This document shows positions 1 to 5,226 of a stretch of DNA of 8,051 bases, piece after piece. The stretch lies in contig JAUWMN010000056.1 of the NCBI GenBank assembly GCA_030613165.1, forward strand, positions 1 through 8,051. The letters run 5' to 3'. Position 1 is the first letter of the stretch. The number at the start of each line of letters is the position of its first letter. The notes below the pieces were generated by a model. The model was given only the letters and a program-made list of their open reading frames with translations, was not told the DNA's origin and did no database searches. Made by a program: the position numbers and the translations under genes. This DNA comes from Desulfobacterales bacterium (lineage in GTDB: Bacteria > Desulfobacterota > Desulfobacteria > Desulfobacterales > C00003106).

Positions 1-123
1 ATGTTAAAAACCTTAAAACAAACTTGATGCGTTCGTAAAAAGCCTTTAATTCTCCTATTAACAAGAAAGTCTTAGCCCATTTTTTAATCGATATTCACTT
101 CAACGCGACTTACCCACCTAAGT
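1..123. other. Intergenic sequence, no gene seen
   Basis: This AT-rich stretch holds no supportable coding region. An ATG at position 1 opens a frame that stops after eight codons. I see no clear terminator hairpin followed by a T-run. Its last five bases, TAAGT (119-123), are the left target duplication of the repeat element that follows. Confidence 0.5.
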
Positions 124-178
124 GAGACCTTTGCATAACTGCCATTTCCCCGTGATGCGGTGTCAGGCTTCAAAATTT

Positions 179-202
179 GGCACGCAGTGAAGCGTCAGCG
201 CT
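179..202 (+). repeat. 24-bp direct repeat unit, first copy, inside MITE copy 1
   Basis: The unit begins GGCACGCAGTGAAG and ends CGTCAGCGCT, and is identical to 261-284. It interrupts the left arm of the hairpin core: the related copies run straight from the AAATTTTA tract into ATCCTCGAAATACC. AGCG-TCAG-CGCT at its end can form a small stem-loop. It is GC-richer than the element around it. Confidence 0.8.
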
Positions 203-260
203 ATCCTCGAAATACCCTATGTATTCCTCCGGTTAATTTTTTCACCTTCCTTGCCTGACG

Positions 261-284
261 GGCACGCAGTGAAGCGTCAGCGCT
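261..284 (+). repeat. 24-bp direct repeat unit, second copy, inside MITE copy 1
   Basis: This is an exact second copy of the unit at 179-202, in the same orientation, placed after GCCTGAC(G) near the right end. The truncated relative at 463-497, read on the minus strand, lacks it and goes from GCCTGACG through a few bases to AATGTCGCG. The unit is therefore an addition to this copy, not an ancestral part of the family. Confidence 0.8.
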
Positions 285-375
285 CATAATGTCGCGTTAT
301 GCAAGGTCTCTAAGTGTCGGATTCAAATCATAAGTCATTGGCATGGTCAATGCAGATGCTACGGGTCCAATGAAG

Positions 376-450
376 GGCGGCGTAGCCAAGCGGTAAGGTG
401 AGGGTCTGCAACACCCTTTTGCAGTGGTTCGACTCCACTCGCCGCCTCCA
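376..450 (+). tRNA. tRNA-Cys (GCA), CCA end encoded
   Basis: A complete cloverleaf can be folded by eye. The acceptor stem is GGCGGCG (376-382) with CGCCGCC (440-446), followed by discriminator T447 and an encoded CCA (448-450). The anticodon stem AGGGT (401-405) pairs with ACCCT (413-417) around the loop CTGCAAC, giving anticodon GCA (408-410) for cysteine codons UGC/UGU. The T-arm is AGTGG-TTCGACT-CCACT. The D-arm region contains AGCCAAGCGGTAAGGT. The gene stands alone between two MITE ends. A weak upstream promoter may be TTGGCA (338-343) with TACGGG (360-365), but I would not rely on it. No terminator with a T-run follows directly. Confidence 0.97.
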
Positions 451-462
451 TAGTATATCTTA

Positions 463-497
463 GAGACCTTGCATAACGCGACATTGTTTCGTCAGGC
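463..497 (-). repeat. Truncated end of the GAGACC MITE family
   Basis: Positions 463-485 are the exact reverse complement of 288-310, the right end of MITE copy 1 (23 bp). The match to the family continues loosely through GTCAGGC at 491-497 and then stops, so only one terminus remains. The two matching ends form an inverted pair on either side of tRNA-Cys. No target duplication can be assigned because the other end is missing. Confidence 0.75.
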
Positions 498-525
498 CTT
501 ATTCTCTGGACTGGAGATTAGGGTA

Positions 526-579
526 GGGCTGCCGGAGTCTTCTATAGGAAATTCCCCTTTCCCAGAGTTTCGGCAGCCC
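526..579 (+). promoter_or_regulatory. Hairpin-rich 5' leader of the SpeD-like gene
   Basis: GGGCTGCCG (526-534) pairs perfectly with CGGCAGCCC (571-579). Within the enclosed loop, GGAAA (547-551) pairs with TTTCC (558-562) around TTCCCC. The outer stem ends 34 bp before the start codon at 614. No T-run follows, only GCTTTAATT, so a classical intrinsic terminator is unlikely. It may be a structured RNA leader for the downstream gene or the remnant of another palindromic element. I do not recognise a known riboswitch class. Confidence 0.4.
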
Positions 580-613
580 GCTTTAATTACACGGAAAGAA
601 AGGAGAATAAAAA

Positions 614-1075
614 ATGGGGCACGATCACGATAAAGTATTTGGCTACTTGCTCACTATAGACATCTATGGTGTTGAGCCAAGCAAATGTCAAGACCTTAAC
701 CTTGGCTATGATTTTCTGGATAAGCTTCCAGATCACATTGGTATGCATAAGCAAAGTCTTCCTCACATATATGTCACGCCCTCAGAGTGGATAGGGAAGG
801 GTGGATTATCCGGCTGGGTCGGTCTTATCGAATCGGGGATTCAGCTGCACACTCTAACTGACAAGGGATTTGTGAGCATAGATTTATATACCTGTTCGTA
901 TGTTGACCATACTCTGATCCCGGGAGTTCTTGAATTTGTAAAGAAATATTATCCCTATGAATTTAGTGAGACAAATTTAATAGAAAGAGGCTTAGAATAC
1001 TACAACTCGGAGAGAGATACACAATGTATAAGGAAAGTATACCAGATTTCCCAGAATTCAAGCCATTGGACTTAA
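614..1075 (+). CDS. SpeD-like S-adenosylmethionine decarboxylase family proenzyme
   Basis: This 153-residue protein belongs to the pyruvoyl-dependent AdoMet decarboxylase (SpeD) family. Canonical members self-cleave between Glu and Ser to make a pyruvoyl group, then decarboxylate AdoMet to supply aminopropyl groups for spermidine. The hallmark region is SGWVGLIESGIQLHT (residues 66-80) followed by KGFVSIDLYTC (84-94). Ser74, His79 and Cys94 match Ser63, His68 and Cys83 of the Thermotoga maritima enzyme by spacing, and Ser66 matches its Ser55. Two changes stand out. The usual ESH at the cleavage site is ESG, and the usual W/F-P-E after His-Thr is L-T-D, the region carrying the Glu that contacts the substrate ribose. 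AdoMet specificity is therefore not assured, so I give no gene symbol. The start is set by AGGAG (601-605) eight bases upstream. About 20 C-terminal residues go beyond the usual end of the family and overlap the next gene. Confidence 0.82.
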   Translation: MGHDHDKVFGYLLTIDIYGVEPSKCQDLNLGYDFLDKLPDHIGMHKQSLPHIYVTPSEWIGKGGLSGWVGLIESGIQLHTLTDKGFVSIDLYTCSYVDHTLIPGVLEFVKKYYPYEFSETNLIERGLEYYNSERDTQCIRKVYQISQNSSHWT

Positions 1076-1998
1076 AGGATCGAGAGAGACTGCTCCCATA
1101 TTTTTGGCAGCTGCAACCGGAGATTTCCGACCGATGCTTTACAAATCTTTTCATATGGCAGGAATTTTATAATATCCAAATCAGTCAATTTAAGGACGCC
1201 ATTTGTATTTTTAGCGCCAACAATACAACCCCGGAAAAGGAGTTCTTTTTTCCGCCATTGGGACAGAACAATGTCGTGGAGGCGCTTGATGCATGTTTTG
1301 AGTTTATGTTGTCTCGCGGTATACGCCCAATTGTGAGGCGGGCATCTGATGAATTTGTACATACTTACCTGGGCAGCCAAAATGGATATGCAACCAACGA
1401 GGATTTAGTGGTCTCGGACTATATTTATGGGGCGGAAGACATGATCACTCTTCGCGGCAGGCGATACCACGGTCAGAGAAATTACATTAAACGATTTAAA
1501 AAGAAGTACTCCAACCACTCCACCACCGAATTTTTGAATAAGCAAAACATCTCAGAATGTATTAAGTTTAACAATGAATGGCTTGAGAATAAATTGTTGG
1601 GCTTATCACAAAAACTCGATATCCATTCTGATCCCCCGCCTGATGTCATTGTATTTTTGAAGGCAGAGGCCGAGACAGCGAAGAAAATTCTGATGAACTT
1701 TGATGCATTACGCCTTACAGGTCTGGCCGTTCGCATAGATGGTCGTATTTGCGCTTTCACCGTAGGTGAAAAAGTTAACAATCGAACGGCTTTGATTCAT
1801 ATCGAGAAGGCTGATCACAGTTACTTGGGTTTGGGCCAATTCTTGAGTCAAACCTTCTGCGAACAGGCGTGGGCTGATTGTAAATATATTAATAGAATGG
1901 AAGACTTAGGCGTTGAGGGCTTACGGAAGGCTAAATTGGCATTGGGTCCCCACCACATGGCAAAGAAATACAATATTACTCTTAAAGAGTCTACTTAA
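1024..1998 (+). CDS. DUF2156 / phosphatidylglycerol lysyltransferase C-terminal domain protein
   Basis: The 324-residue protein resembles the soluble DUF2156 family (LPG_synthase_C, COG4866 type), a double GNAT-like fold. It shares this fold with the catalytic domain of MprF-type enzymes, which transfer amino acids from aminoacyl-tRNA to phosphatidylglycerol. Supporting motifs are RGRRYHGQRNYIKRFKKKY (144-162) and, near the C-terminus, YINRMEDLG...GLRKAKLALGP (288-310), both typical of this family. There is no N-terminal membrane domain, so it is a stand-alone cytoplasmic protein whose acceptor is unknown. The ATG at 1024 is preceded by GGAGAG (1009-1014), nine bases away, and lies inside the end of the SpeD-like gene, a 52-bp overlap that suggests coupled translation. 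The family assignment is fairly secure; the substrate is not. Confidence 0.8.
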   Translation: MYKESIPDFPEFKPLDLKDRERLLPYFWQLQPEISDRCFTNLFIWQEFYNIQISQFKDAICIFSANNTTPEKEFFFPPLGQNNVVEALDACFEFMLSRGIRPIVRRASDEFVHTYLGSQNGYATNEDLVVSDYIYGAEDMITLRGRRYHGQRNYIKRFKKKYSNHSTTEFLNKQNISECIKFNNEWLENKLLGLSQKLDIHSDPPPDVIVFLKAEAETAKKILMNFDALRLTGLAVRIDGRICAFTVGEKVNNRTALIHIEKADHSYLGLGQFLSQTFCEQAWADCKYINRMEDLGVEGLRKAKLALGPHHMAKKYNITLKEST

Positions 1999-2059
1999 TA
2001 TCCTCCCAGCAAGATTCTCCAATTCTTGAACTGATCGGTTAAAGATCCTTACACAAACA

Positions 2060-2201
2060 GAGACCTTTGCAAAACTGCCATTTTCCCGTGATGCGGCGTC
2101 AGGCTTCAAATTTTAATCCTCGAAATACCTAATGTATTCCTCCGGTTAAAATTTTCACCTTCCTTGCCTGACAAAAAAATGTTACGTTTTTCAAAGGTCT
2201 C
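2060..2201. repeat. MITE-like inverted-repeat element, copy 2 (142 bp, TSD AAACA)
   Basis: The ends are GAGACCTTTGCAAAAC on the left and GTTTTTCAAAGGTCTC on the right, an imperfect terminal inverted repeat. The direct repeat AAACA flanks the element at 2055-2059 and 2202-2206. Nested inside are GTCAGGC (2098-2104) with GCCTGAC (2166-2172), then AAATTTTAA with TTAAAATTTT, and GAAATAC with GTATTCC, so the whole element can fold as a long imperfect hairpin. It is the uninterrupted form of the element at 124-310. It encodes no protein. It may act as a transcript-end structure for the DUF2156 gene 62 bp upstream. Confidence 0.88.
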
Positions 2202-2263
2202 AAACAACCTCATGAGTTCTATTATTTAATAGTTTGCGACTTAATACCGATGTGTTAATTAAC

Positions 2264-2428
2264 GAGCCAGTTTCAAAACGTCCCCTTCTGTCCGATATCT
2301 GCGTCCCCGATGAACGGGATTTGTCAACAGGCTCAAATTTTAATCCTCGAAATACCCAAAGTATTCCTGCGGTTAAAATTTTCGCCTTCCTTGATCTCGA
2401 ACAAAATTGAACATTTTGAAACTGGCTC
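2264..2428. repeat. Chimeric MITE-like element with a shared core and different ends (165 bp)
   Basis: The ends are GAGCCAGTTTCAAAACGT (left) and ACATTTTGAAACTGGCTC (right), inverted repeats with one mismatch and clearly different from the GAGACC family ends. TAAC flanks both sides (2260-2263 and 2429-2432), suggesting a 4-bp target duplication. The right-central part, about 2329-2393, is nearly the same hairpin core as in the 2060-2201 element: AAATTTTAATCCTCGAAATA, then GTATTCCT and GGTTAAAATTTTC. The left part (2284-2328) has no counterpart in the other copies. No protein is encoded. It ends 29 bp before the chosen start of the M16 protease gene, so it sits in that gene's promoter region. 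Confidence 0.8.
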
Positions 2429-2442
2429 TAACAACAAAAAAA

Positions 2443-2450
2443 AGGAGAGG
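2443..2450 (+). promoter_or_regulatory. Ribosome binding site that fixes the M16 protease start at TTG 2458
   Basis: AGGAGAGG at 2443-2450 is a strong Shine-Dalgarno sequence lying seven bases before TTG 2458. The open frame extends upstream to another TTG at 2407, but that codon lies inside the palindromic element and has no ribosome binding site. The downstream TTG is therefore preferred. Confidence 0.65.
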
Positions 2451-2457
2451 CTGGAAC

Positions 2458-3675
2458 TTGGAGCATACCATTACTGTATTAAAGGTTAACAACTTAAATC
2501 TGCTACACAATAGGATGCGAAGCGGAATGGTCAATATTCGAGTGGATACCAAGGTGGGATCCTGCTCCGAGTCCCCTGAAGAATATGGCATTGCCCATTT
2601 TCTGGAGCATATCATGTTTAAGGGGACAATGAAAAGGGCGGCCAAGGATATAAAAAAAGATGCTGCGAGAATCGGTGGCAAGCTCAACGCGTGGACTTCG
2701 TTTGATCAGACCGTTTACCATATAACCGCGTTGAAGGAAGAATTTGAACGTGCTTTTGAACTTCTGTCAGACCTTTTTTTAAACCCGATATTTCCTGAAA
2801 AAGAGATTGAGAAAGAGAGGGTCGTCGTACTTGATGAGATTCGGAGATCAGAAGATCGACCTGCAAGTCTGTTGCACCACAAGATGTCGGGAAGGTGTTG
2901 GTCACATAATATTGACCATAGGATATTGGGTCTAAAAGAGAATATAGAGAGGATAACAAGAGACGAGATCATCAGCTGGCGCAATAGGTACTATTCGGGC
3001 GAAAATATTCAGATTGCCGTTGCCGGTGATATTTCCGACCAGAAGGTGGCCGATGCCGTCAATCGATATTTTTTCTCAAGCCATGAGACTGAGGAGGTGG
3101 TCTATCCTGATGTAACGTTTATGGGCGGGGAAGACAACTTTTACAAAAGCGGCATTACCGCGACCTATTTCTTCATGGGATATCCCGCGCTTCCCAGGGA
3201 GCACAAAGATCACATTAAACAGAAGGTGATGGCTTATGTCTTGGGAGGACATTCTTCCTCATTATTGTTTGAACGTATAAGGGAAGAGATGGGATTGGTT
3301 TACGGGATCGGGGCCACAGTCTTAAATGTTGAAGCCTTCAATACATTGGCTATGGGTACGAGCTCAAAACCGGACGATATAGGTGTAATCGAAAGGACTA
3401 TAAAAGAGATAATCAAAAAGTTGTGTTCCTCCAAGATTTCCGAAGATCGTTTGACCATGGCAAAAGCATCTATGTTAAGTTCGATAAGGATGCTTGCAGA
3501 GTCCCCGGTTGGGATGAACCAGATCGTTGCGTCGGGATACTTAAAAGAGGAATCCGAGAATATGTACAATAGGTTCAATCGGGAGATTCCAAAAGTTACG
3601 CGAGATGATGTATTGTCAATAGCCCAGGAAACATTTAAAGCAACATCATACATCGGAAGACTGTGGCCTGAATAA
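2458..3675 (+). CDS. M16 family zinc metallopeptidase (insulinase / processing-peptidase type)
   Basis: The protein has 405 residues from TTG 2458 and is a near full-length bacterial M16B-type peptidase. The inverted zinc motif HFLEH is present (His47, Glu50 and His51, counting from TTG 2458). A third zinc ligand, Glu127, follows in VVVLDEIRRSED after the expected spacing of about 75 residues. The C-terminal domain carries SSLLFERIREEMGLVYGIG (about 267-285), the Arg/Tyr region that helps bind substrate. These features predict an active enzyme that clips peptides or presequence-like substrates. I see no signal peptide, so the cellular location is uncertain. The gene follows a MITE-like element by 29 bp and a separate regulator gene comes 46 bp later. 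The physiological substrate cannot be told from sequence. Confidence 0.9.
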   Translation: MEHTITVLKVNNLNLLHNRMRSGMVNIRVDTKVGSCSESPEEYGIAHFLEHIMFKGTMKRAAKDIKKDAARIGGKLNAWTSFDQTVYHITALKEEFERAFELLSDLFLNPIFPEKEIEKERVVVLDEIRRSEDRPASLLHHKMSGRCWSHNIDHRILGLKENIERITRDEIISWRNRYYSGENIQIAVAGDISDQKVADAVNRYFFSSHETEEVVYPDVTFMGGEDNFYKSGITATYFFMGYPALPREHKDHIKQKVMAYVLGGHSSSLLFERIREEMGLVYGIGATVLNVEAFNTLAMGTSSKPDDIGVIERTIKEIIKKLCSSKISEDRLTMAKASMLSSIRMLAESPVGMNQIVASGYLKEESENMYNRFNREIPKVTRDDVLSIAQETFKATSYIGRLWPE

Positions 3676-3684
3676 TATTCTGTC

Positions 3685-3713
3685 TTGACACATTTTAAAG
3701 ATATGTTTTACGT
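3685..3713 (+). promoter_or_regulatory. Possible sigma70 promoter for the MerR-like gene
   Basis: A perfect -35 hexamer TTGACA (3685-3690) is followed after 17 bp by a poor -10, TTACGT (3708-3713). Transcription would begin close to the ATG at 3722, implying a leaderless or nearly leaderless message, which fits the lack of a usable Shine-Dalgarno there. The weak -10 keeps confidence low. Confidence 0.3.
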
Positions 3714-3721
3714 AATGAGGT

Positions 3722-4180
3722 ATGGAAAAAGGTTATGCTATTGCGAATGCTATGGATCTTTTTGGTGTTTCACGCCGGAAGATTCAACAATGGATTTCAG
3801 ACGGTTTTATAACAGTCGATACGAATCCGAAATCTCGCAAACGCCTTTCCAAGAGTAATCTTATAGAAGTTGGCGTTCTTAAGCAACTGGATCAATACAA
3901 TTTTTCCATAGAATATCTAAAAAAGGTGTGGCCTAAAATTCAGCCTATCTTGTCCGAGCCTCCTACGTCACGGCCCGATCACAAAGAATGTCTCTGCGTA
4001 GCATTGACAGCCTTTCGTTCCCCGCCGAGATTGATGGATTTGACCGATATGGAGGGCCTCGATTTTTTTATAGACAAACTGGAAGATGAATTTATAGATT
4101 TTTCCGATTTTGTTGAGGTGTCCTTGATTAATATTAATAGGATTAAACGGATAGTACAGGAAAGTTTGATGGTTTCGTAA
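3722..4180 (+). CDS. MerR-like helix-turn-helix DNA-binding protein
   Basis: The 152-residue protein starts with a winged-helix DNA-binding domain of MerR type: YAIANAMDLFGVSRRKIQQW (residues 5-24), then DGFITVDTNPKSRKRLSKSN (27-46) as the wing. A helical stretch follows (LIEVGVLKQLDQYNFSIEYLKKVW). The C-terminal half, with KECLCVALTAF and an acidic segment DKLEDEFIDFSDF, matches no effector domain I can name. An upstream in-frame stop (TGA, 3716-3718) means the ATG at 3722 is the first possible start. GAGG (3717-3720) lies too close to it to be a normal ribosome binding site. It precedes a lipoprotein gene by 16 bp and probably shares its transcript, so it may regulate that gene or the envelope genes nearby. 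The DNA-binding role is well supported; the target is unknown. Confidence 0.72.
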   Translation: MEKGYAIANAMDLFGVSRRKIQQWISDGFITVDTNPKSRKRLSKSNLIEVGVLKQLDQYNFSIEYLKKVWPKIQPILSEPPTSRPDHKECLCVALTAFRSPPRLMDLTDMEGLDFFIDKLEDEFIDFSDFVEVSLININRIKRIVQESLMVS

Positions 4181-4196
4181 AAAGGATGGATTGGTT

Positions 4197-4676
4197 ATGT
4201 CATATTTTGTTAAAAGAACTACGTTTTTAATTCTTCTTGCTTCTCTTCTCTTGGGTTGCAATCAGCCTTCTTCTCCTGTTTTCAAAGAAGAGATCGGAGG
4301 ACTGAAGCTTGTTCGATTGATTACCGGTGAGGACGCCTTACTTGCCATAAACAAGCTCCATGGACAAGAGATCGATGTGGTAAGTGGGATGATCGCCTGC
4401 TACCAGGGAGAAAAAGAAAAAGCAACGATATGGCTTTCTGAGTCGGCAAGTGAGAATGATGCCATACAACAGACCGCTGGTATGGTACGCAAGATGAGAG
4501 ACAGCATAAAAACGCCTTTCAGTAATTATGCAGAGATAGATCGGAGTGGGGTGAAGATATATTCATTTATGGGGATGGGGCAGCAGCATTATATTTTCAG
4601 GGTCAAGACAAGTATCTATTGGATATCGGCGAACCCCGGTACGATTGATAAGGTCTGGGAAGGGCTGGTTAAATAA
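4197..4676 (+). CDS. Small lipoprotein of unknown function
   Basis: The 159-residue product has a clear lipoprotein signal: charged start MSYFVKR, hydrophobic core FLILLASL and lipobox LLGC, with the lipidated Cys at residue 21. The mature part is soluble, begins NQPSS, and is predicted by eye to mix alpha and beta structure with no further membrane span. I do not recognise the family. ATG 4197 is preferred over the in-frame TTG at 4191 because the AAGGA at 4182-4186 is better spaced for it. The gene lies 16 bp after the MerR-like gene, probably in one operon. A palindromic element begins five bases after its stop codon and may end the transcript. Confidence 0.75.
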   Translation: MSYFVKRTTFLILLASLLLGCNQPSSPVFKEEIGGLKLVRLITGEDALLAINKLHGQEIDVVSGMIACYQGEKEKATIWLSESASENDAIQQTAGMVRKMRDSIKTPFSNYAEIDRSGVKIYSFMGMGQQHYIFRVKTSIYWISANPGTIDKVWEGLVK

Positions 4677-4681
4677 CCGTT

Positions 4682-4848
4682 ATAGGAGGCTGTCCGAGAA
4701 TTCTGATCCTACTGCAAAAGAGTGAGAAACGGCCCAAATCTCCGCAAGTTTTCGTCAAATAGGCCGGCTATTCTCCTCAAATCTGCGAAAATTTTGTCTC
4801 GTTCGCACTCTTGTTCGTTACGGACATAATTCTCGGACAGCCTCCTAT
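4682..4848. repeat. Palindromic MITE-like element of a second family (167 bp)
   Basis: A 21-bp stretch starting ATAGGAGGCTGTCCGAG at 4682-4702 recurs as an exact inverted copy at 4828-4848. Further inside, AAGAGTG (4718-4724) pairs with CACTCTT (4806-4812), and AATAG with CTATT lies near the centre, so most of the element can fold into one long imperfect hairpin. If the element proper starts at GGAGGC, it is flanked by TA on both sides, but this is weak evidence for a duplication. It lies between two converging genes, supplies the stop codon of the reverse one, and could serve as a two-way terminator. It is unrelated in sequence to the other elements in the window. Confidence 0.82.
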
Positions 4849-5102
4849 TCTGTTTCATAAAATGACTGGATGCTGCTCTTGTTAAAGCCCACATGCTTCA
4901 ACTGCCGCGCAACTCCATTTTTTACGATGGTGGCATTGGTAAGATTGATAAACATTTGAACTCCATCATTCATTTCGTCTGAGAGCCTGCGATTTCCCTT
5001 GATGGTTACCTCCCCTATGATATGCTCTCCGGTGGTGGTAATAAGTTCTATCTTTTTCTTTTTGGCTTCTTTTTTGACCTTTTCGAACATTGGATCTAAC
5101 AT
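4845..5102 (-). CDS. Small conserved hypothetical protein (possibly DUF6812-like)
   Basis: The 85-residue reverse-strand protein begins MLDPMFEKVKKEAKKKKIEL and continues with a compact beta-rich domain: ITTTGEHIIGEVTIKGNRRLSDEMN, then FINLTNATIV. The pattern 'G-x-V ... RLSD-x-x-N ... F-I-x-L-T-x-A' resembles small DUF6812-type proteins. That is a recollection of the pattern, not a search result, and the function is unknown. There is no signal peptide or membrane span. AAGGAGGA (minus strand of 5113-5120) lies ten bases before the ATG and supports this start. The TAG stop (4845-4847) is inside the inverted repeat of the adjacent element, so insertion there may have set or changed the C-terminus. 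The gene runs divergently from the PA2779-like gene. Confidence 0.68.
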   Translation of the reverse strand: MLDPMFEKVKKEAKKKKIELITTTGEHIIGEVTIKGNRRLSDEMNDGVQMFINLTNATIVKNGVARQLKHVGFNKSSIQSFYETE

Positions 5103-5167
5103 GCCGACCTTGTCCTCCTTATTAAGTATTAACTAACTCTTCGTATAGTTACGAACGTATCTTTAAT

Positions 5168-5196
5168 CTTAATTTAACTAACACTCAATTTGTCAA
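5168..5196 (-). promoter_or_regulatory. Possible promoter of the reverse-strand small gene
   Basis: On the minus strand a TTGACA hexamer (5191-5196) is followed after 17 bp by ATTAAG (5168-5173), a weak -10. Transcription would start about 55-60 bases before the ATG at 5102. The -35 lies 30 bp from the -35 of the opposing promoter. Confidence 0.35.
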
Positions 5197-5226
5197 ATGT
5201 CCGTCGTCAGTTGTCCGCCTTTGTCC

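Larger units (their letters stand above)
124..310. repeat. MITE-like inverted-repeat element, copy 1 (187 bp, TSD TAAGT)
   Basis: The left end reads GAGACCTTTGCATAAC and the right end GTTATGCAAGGTCTC, which are inverted repeats differing by one T. The element is flanked by the direct repeat TAAGT at 119-123 and 311-315, as expected from a 5-bp target duplication. Inside is a second inverted pair, GTCAGGC (162-168) and GCCTGAC (253-259), around a hairpin core shared with the elements at 2060-2201 and 2264-2428. No transposase is encoded, so it would need an enzyme supplied in trans. Compared with the 142-bp copy at 2060-2201, it is longer by two insertions of an identical 24-bp unit; without them it would be 139 bp. 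Confidence 0.85.

Noticed and set aside
124..310. Direct repeats considered as a mini CRISPR array
   Set aside because: There are only two 24-bp copies, placed inside a transposon-like element. They are 58 bp apart with no further unit, and the spacer between them is explained by the MITE core.
311..375. A T-arm-like string (TCGGATTCAAATC) suggesting a second, degraded tRNA upstream of tRNA-Cys
   Set aside because: The flanking bases do not form the required 5-bp T-stem, and no acceptor or anticodon stem can be assembled around it.
526..590. Intrinsic terminator before the SpeD-like gene
   Set aside because: The stem is strong but is followed by GCTTTAATT, not a T-run, and the enclosed loop is long.
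2407..2457. N-terminal extension of the M16 protease from TTG 2407
   Set aside because: It would place the start inside the palindromic element with no ribosome binding site, and the added residues are not typical of the family. TTG 2458 has a strong, well-spaced AGGAGAGG.
4709..4894. A 61-codon reverse frame through the palindromic element (reading ...RNEQECERDKIFADLRR...)
   Set aside because: It lies almost wholly in the inverted-repeat element and overlaps the well-supported small reverse gene in another frame. Such frames are by-products of the repeat sequence.
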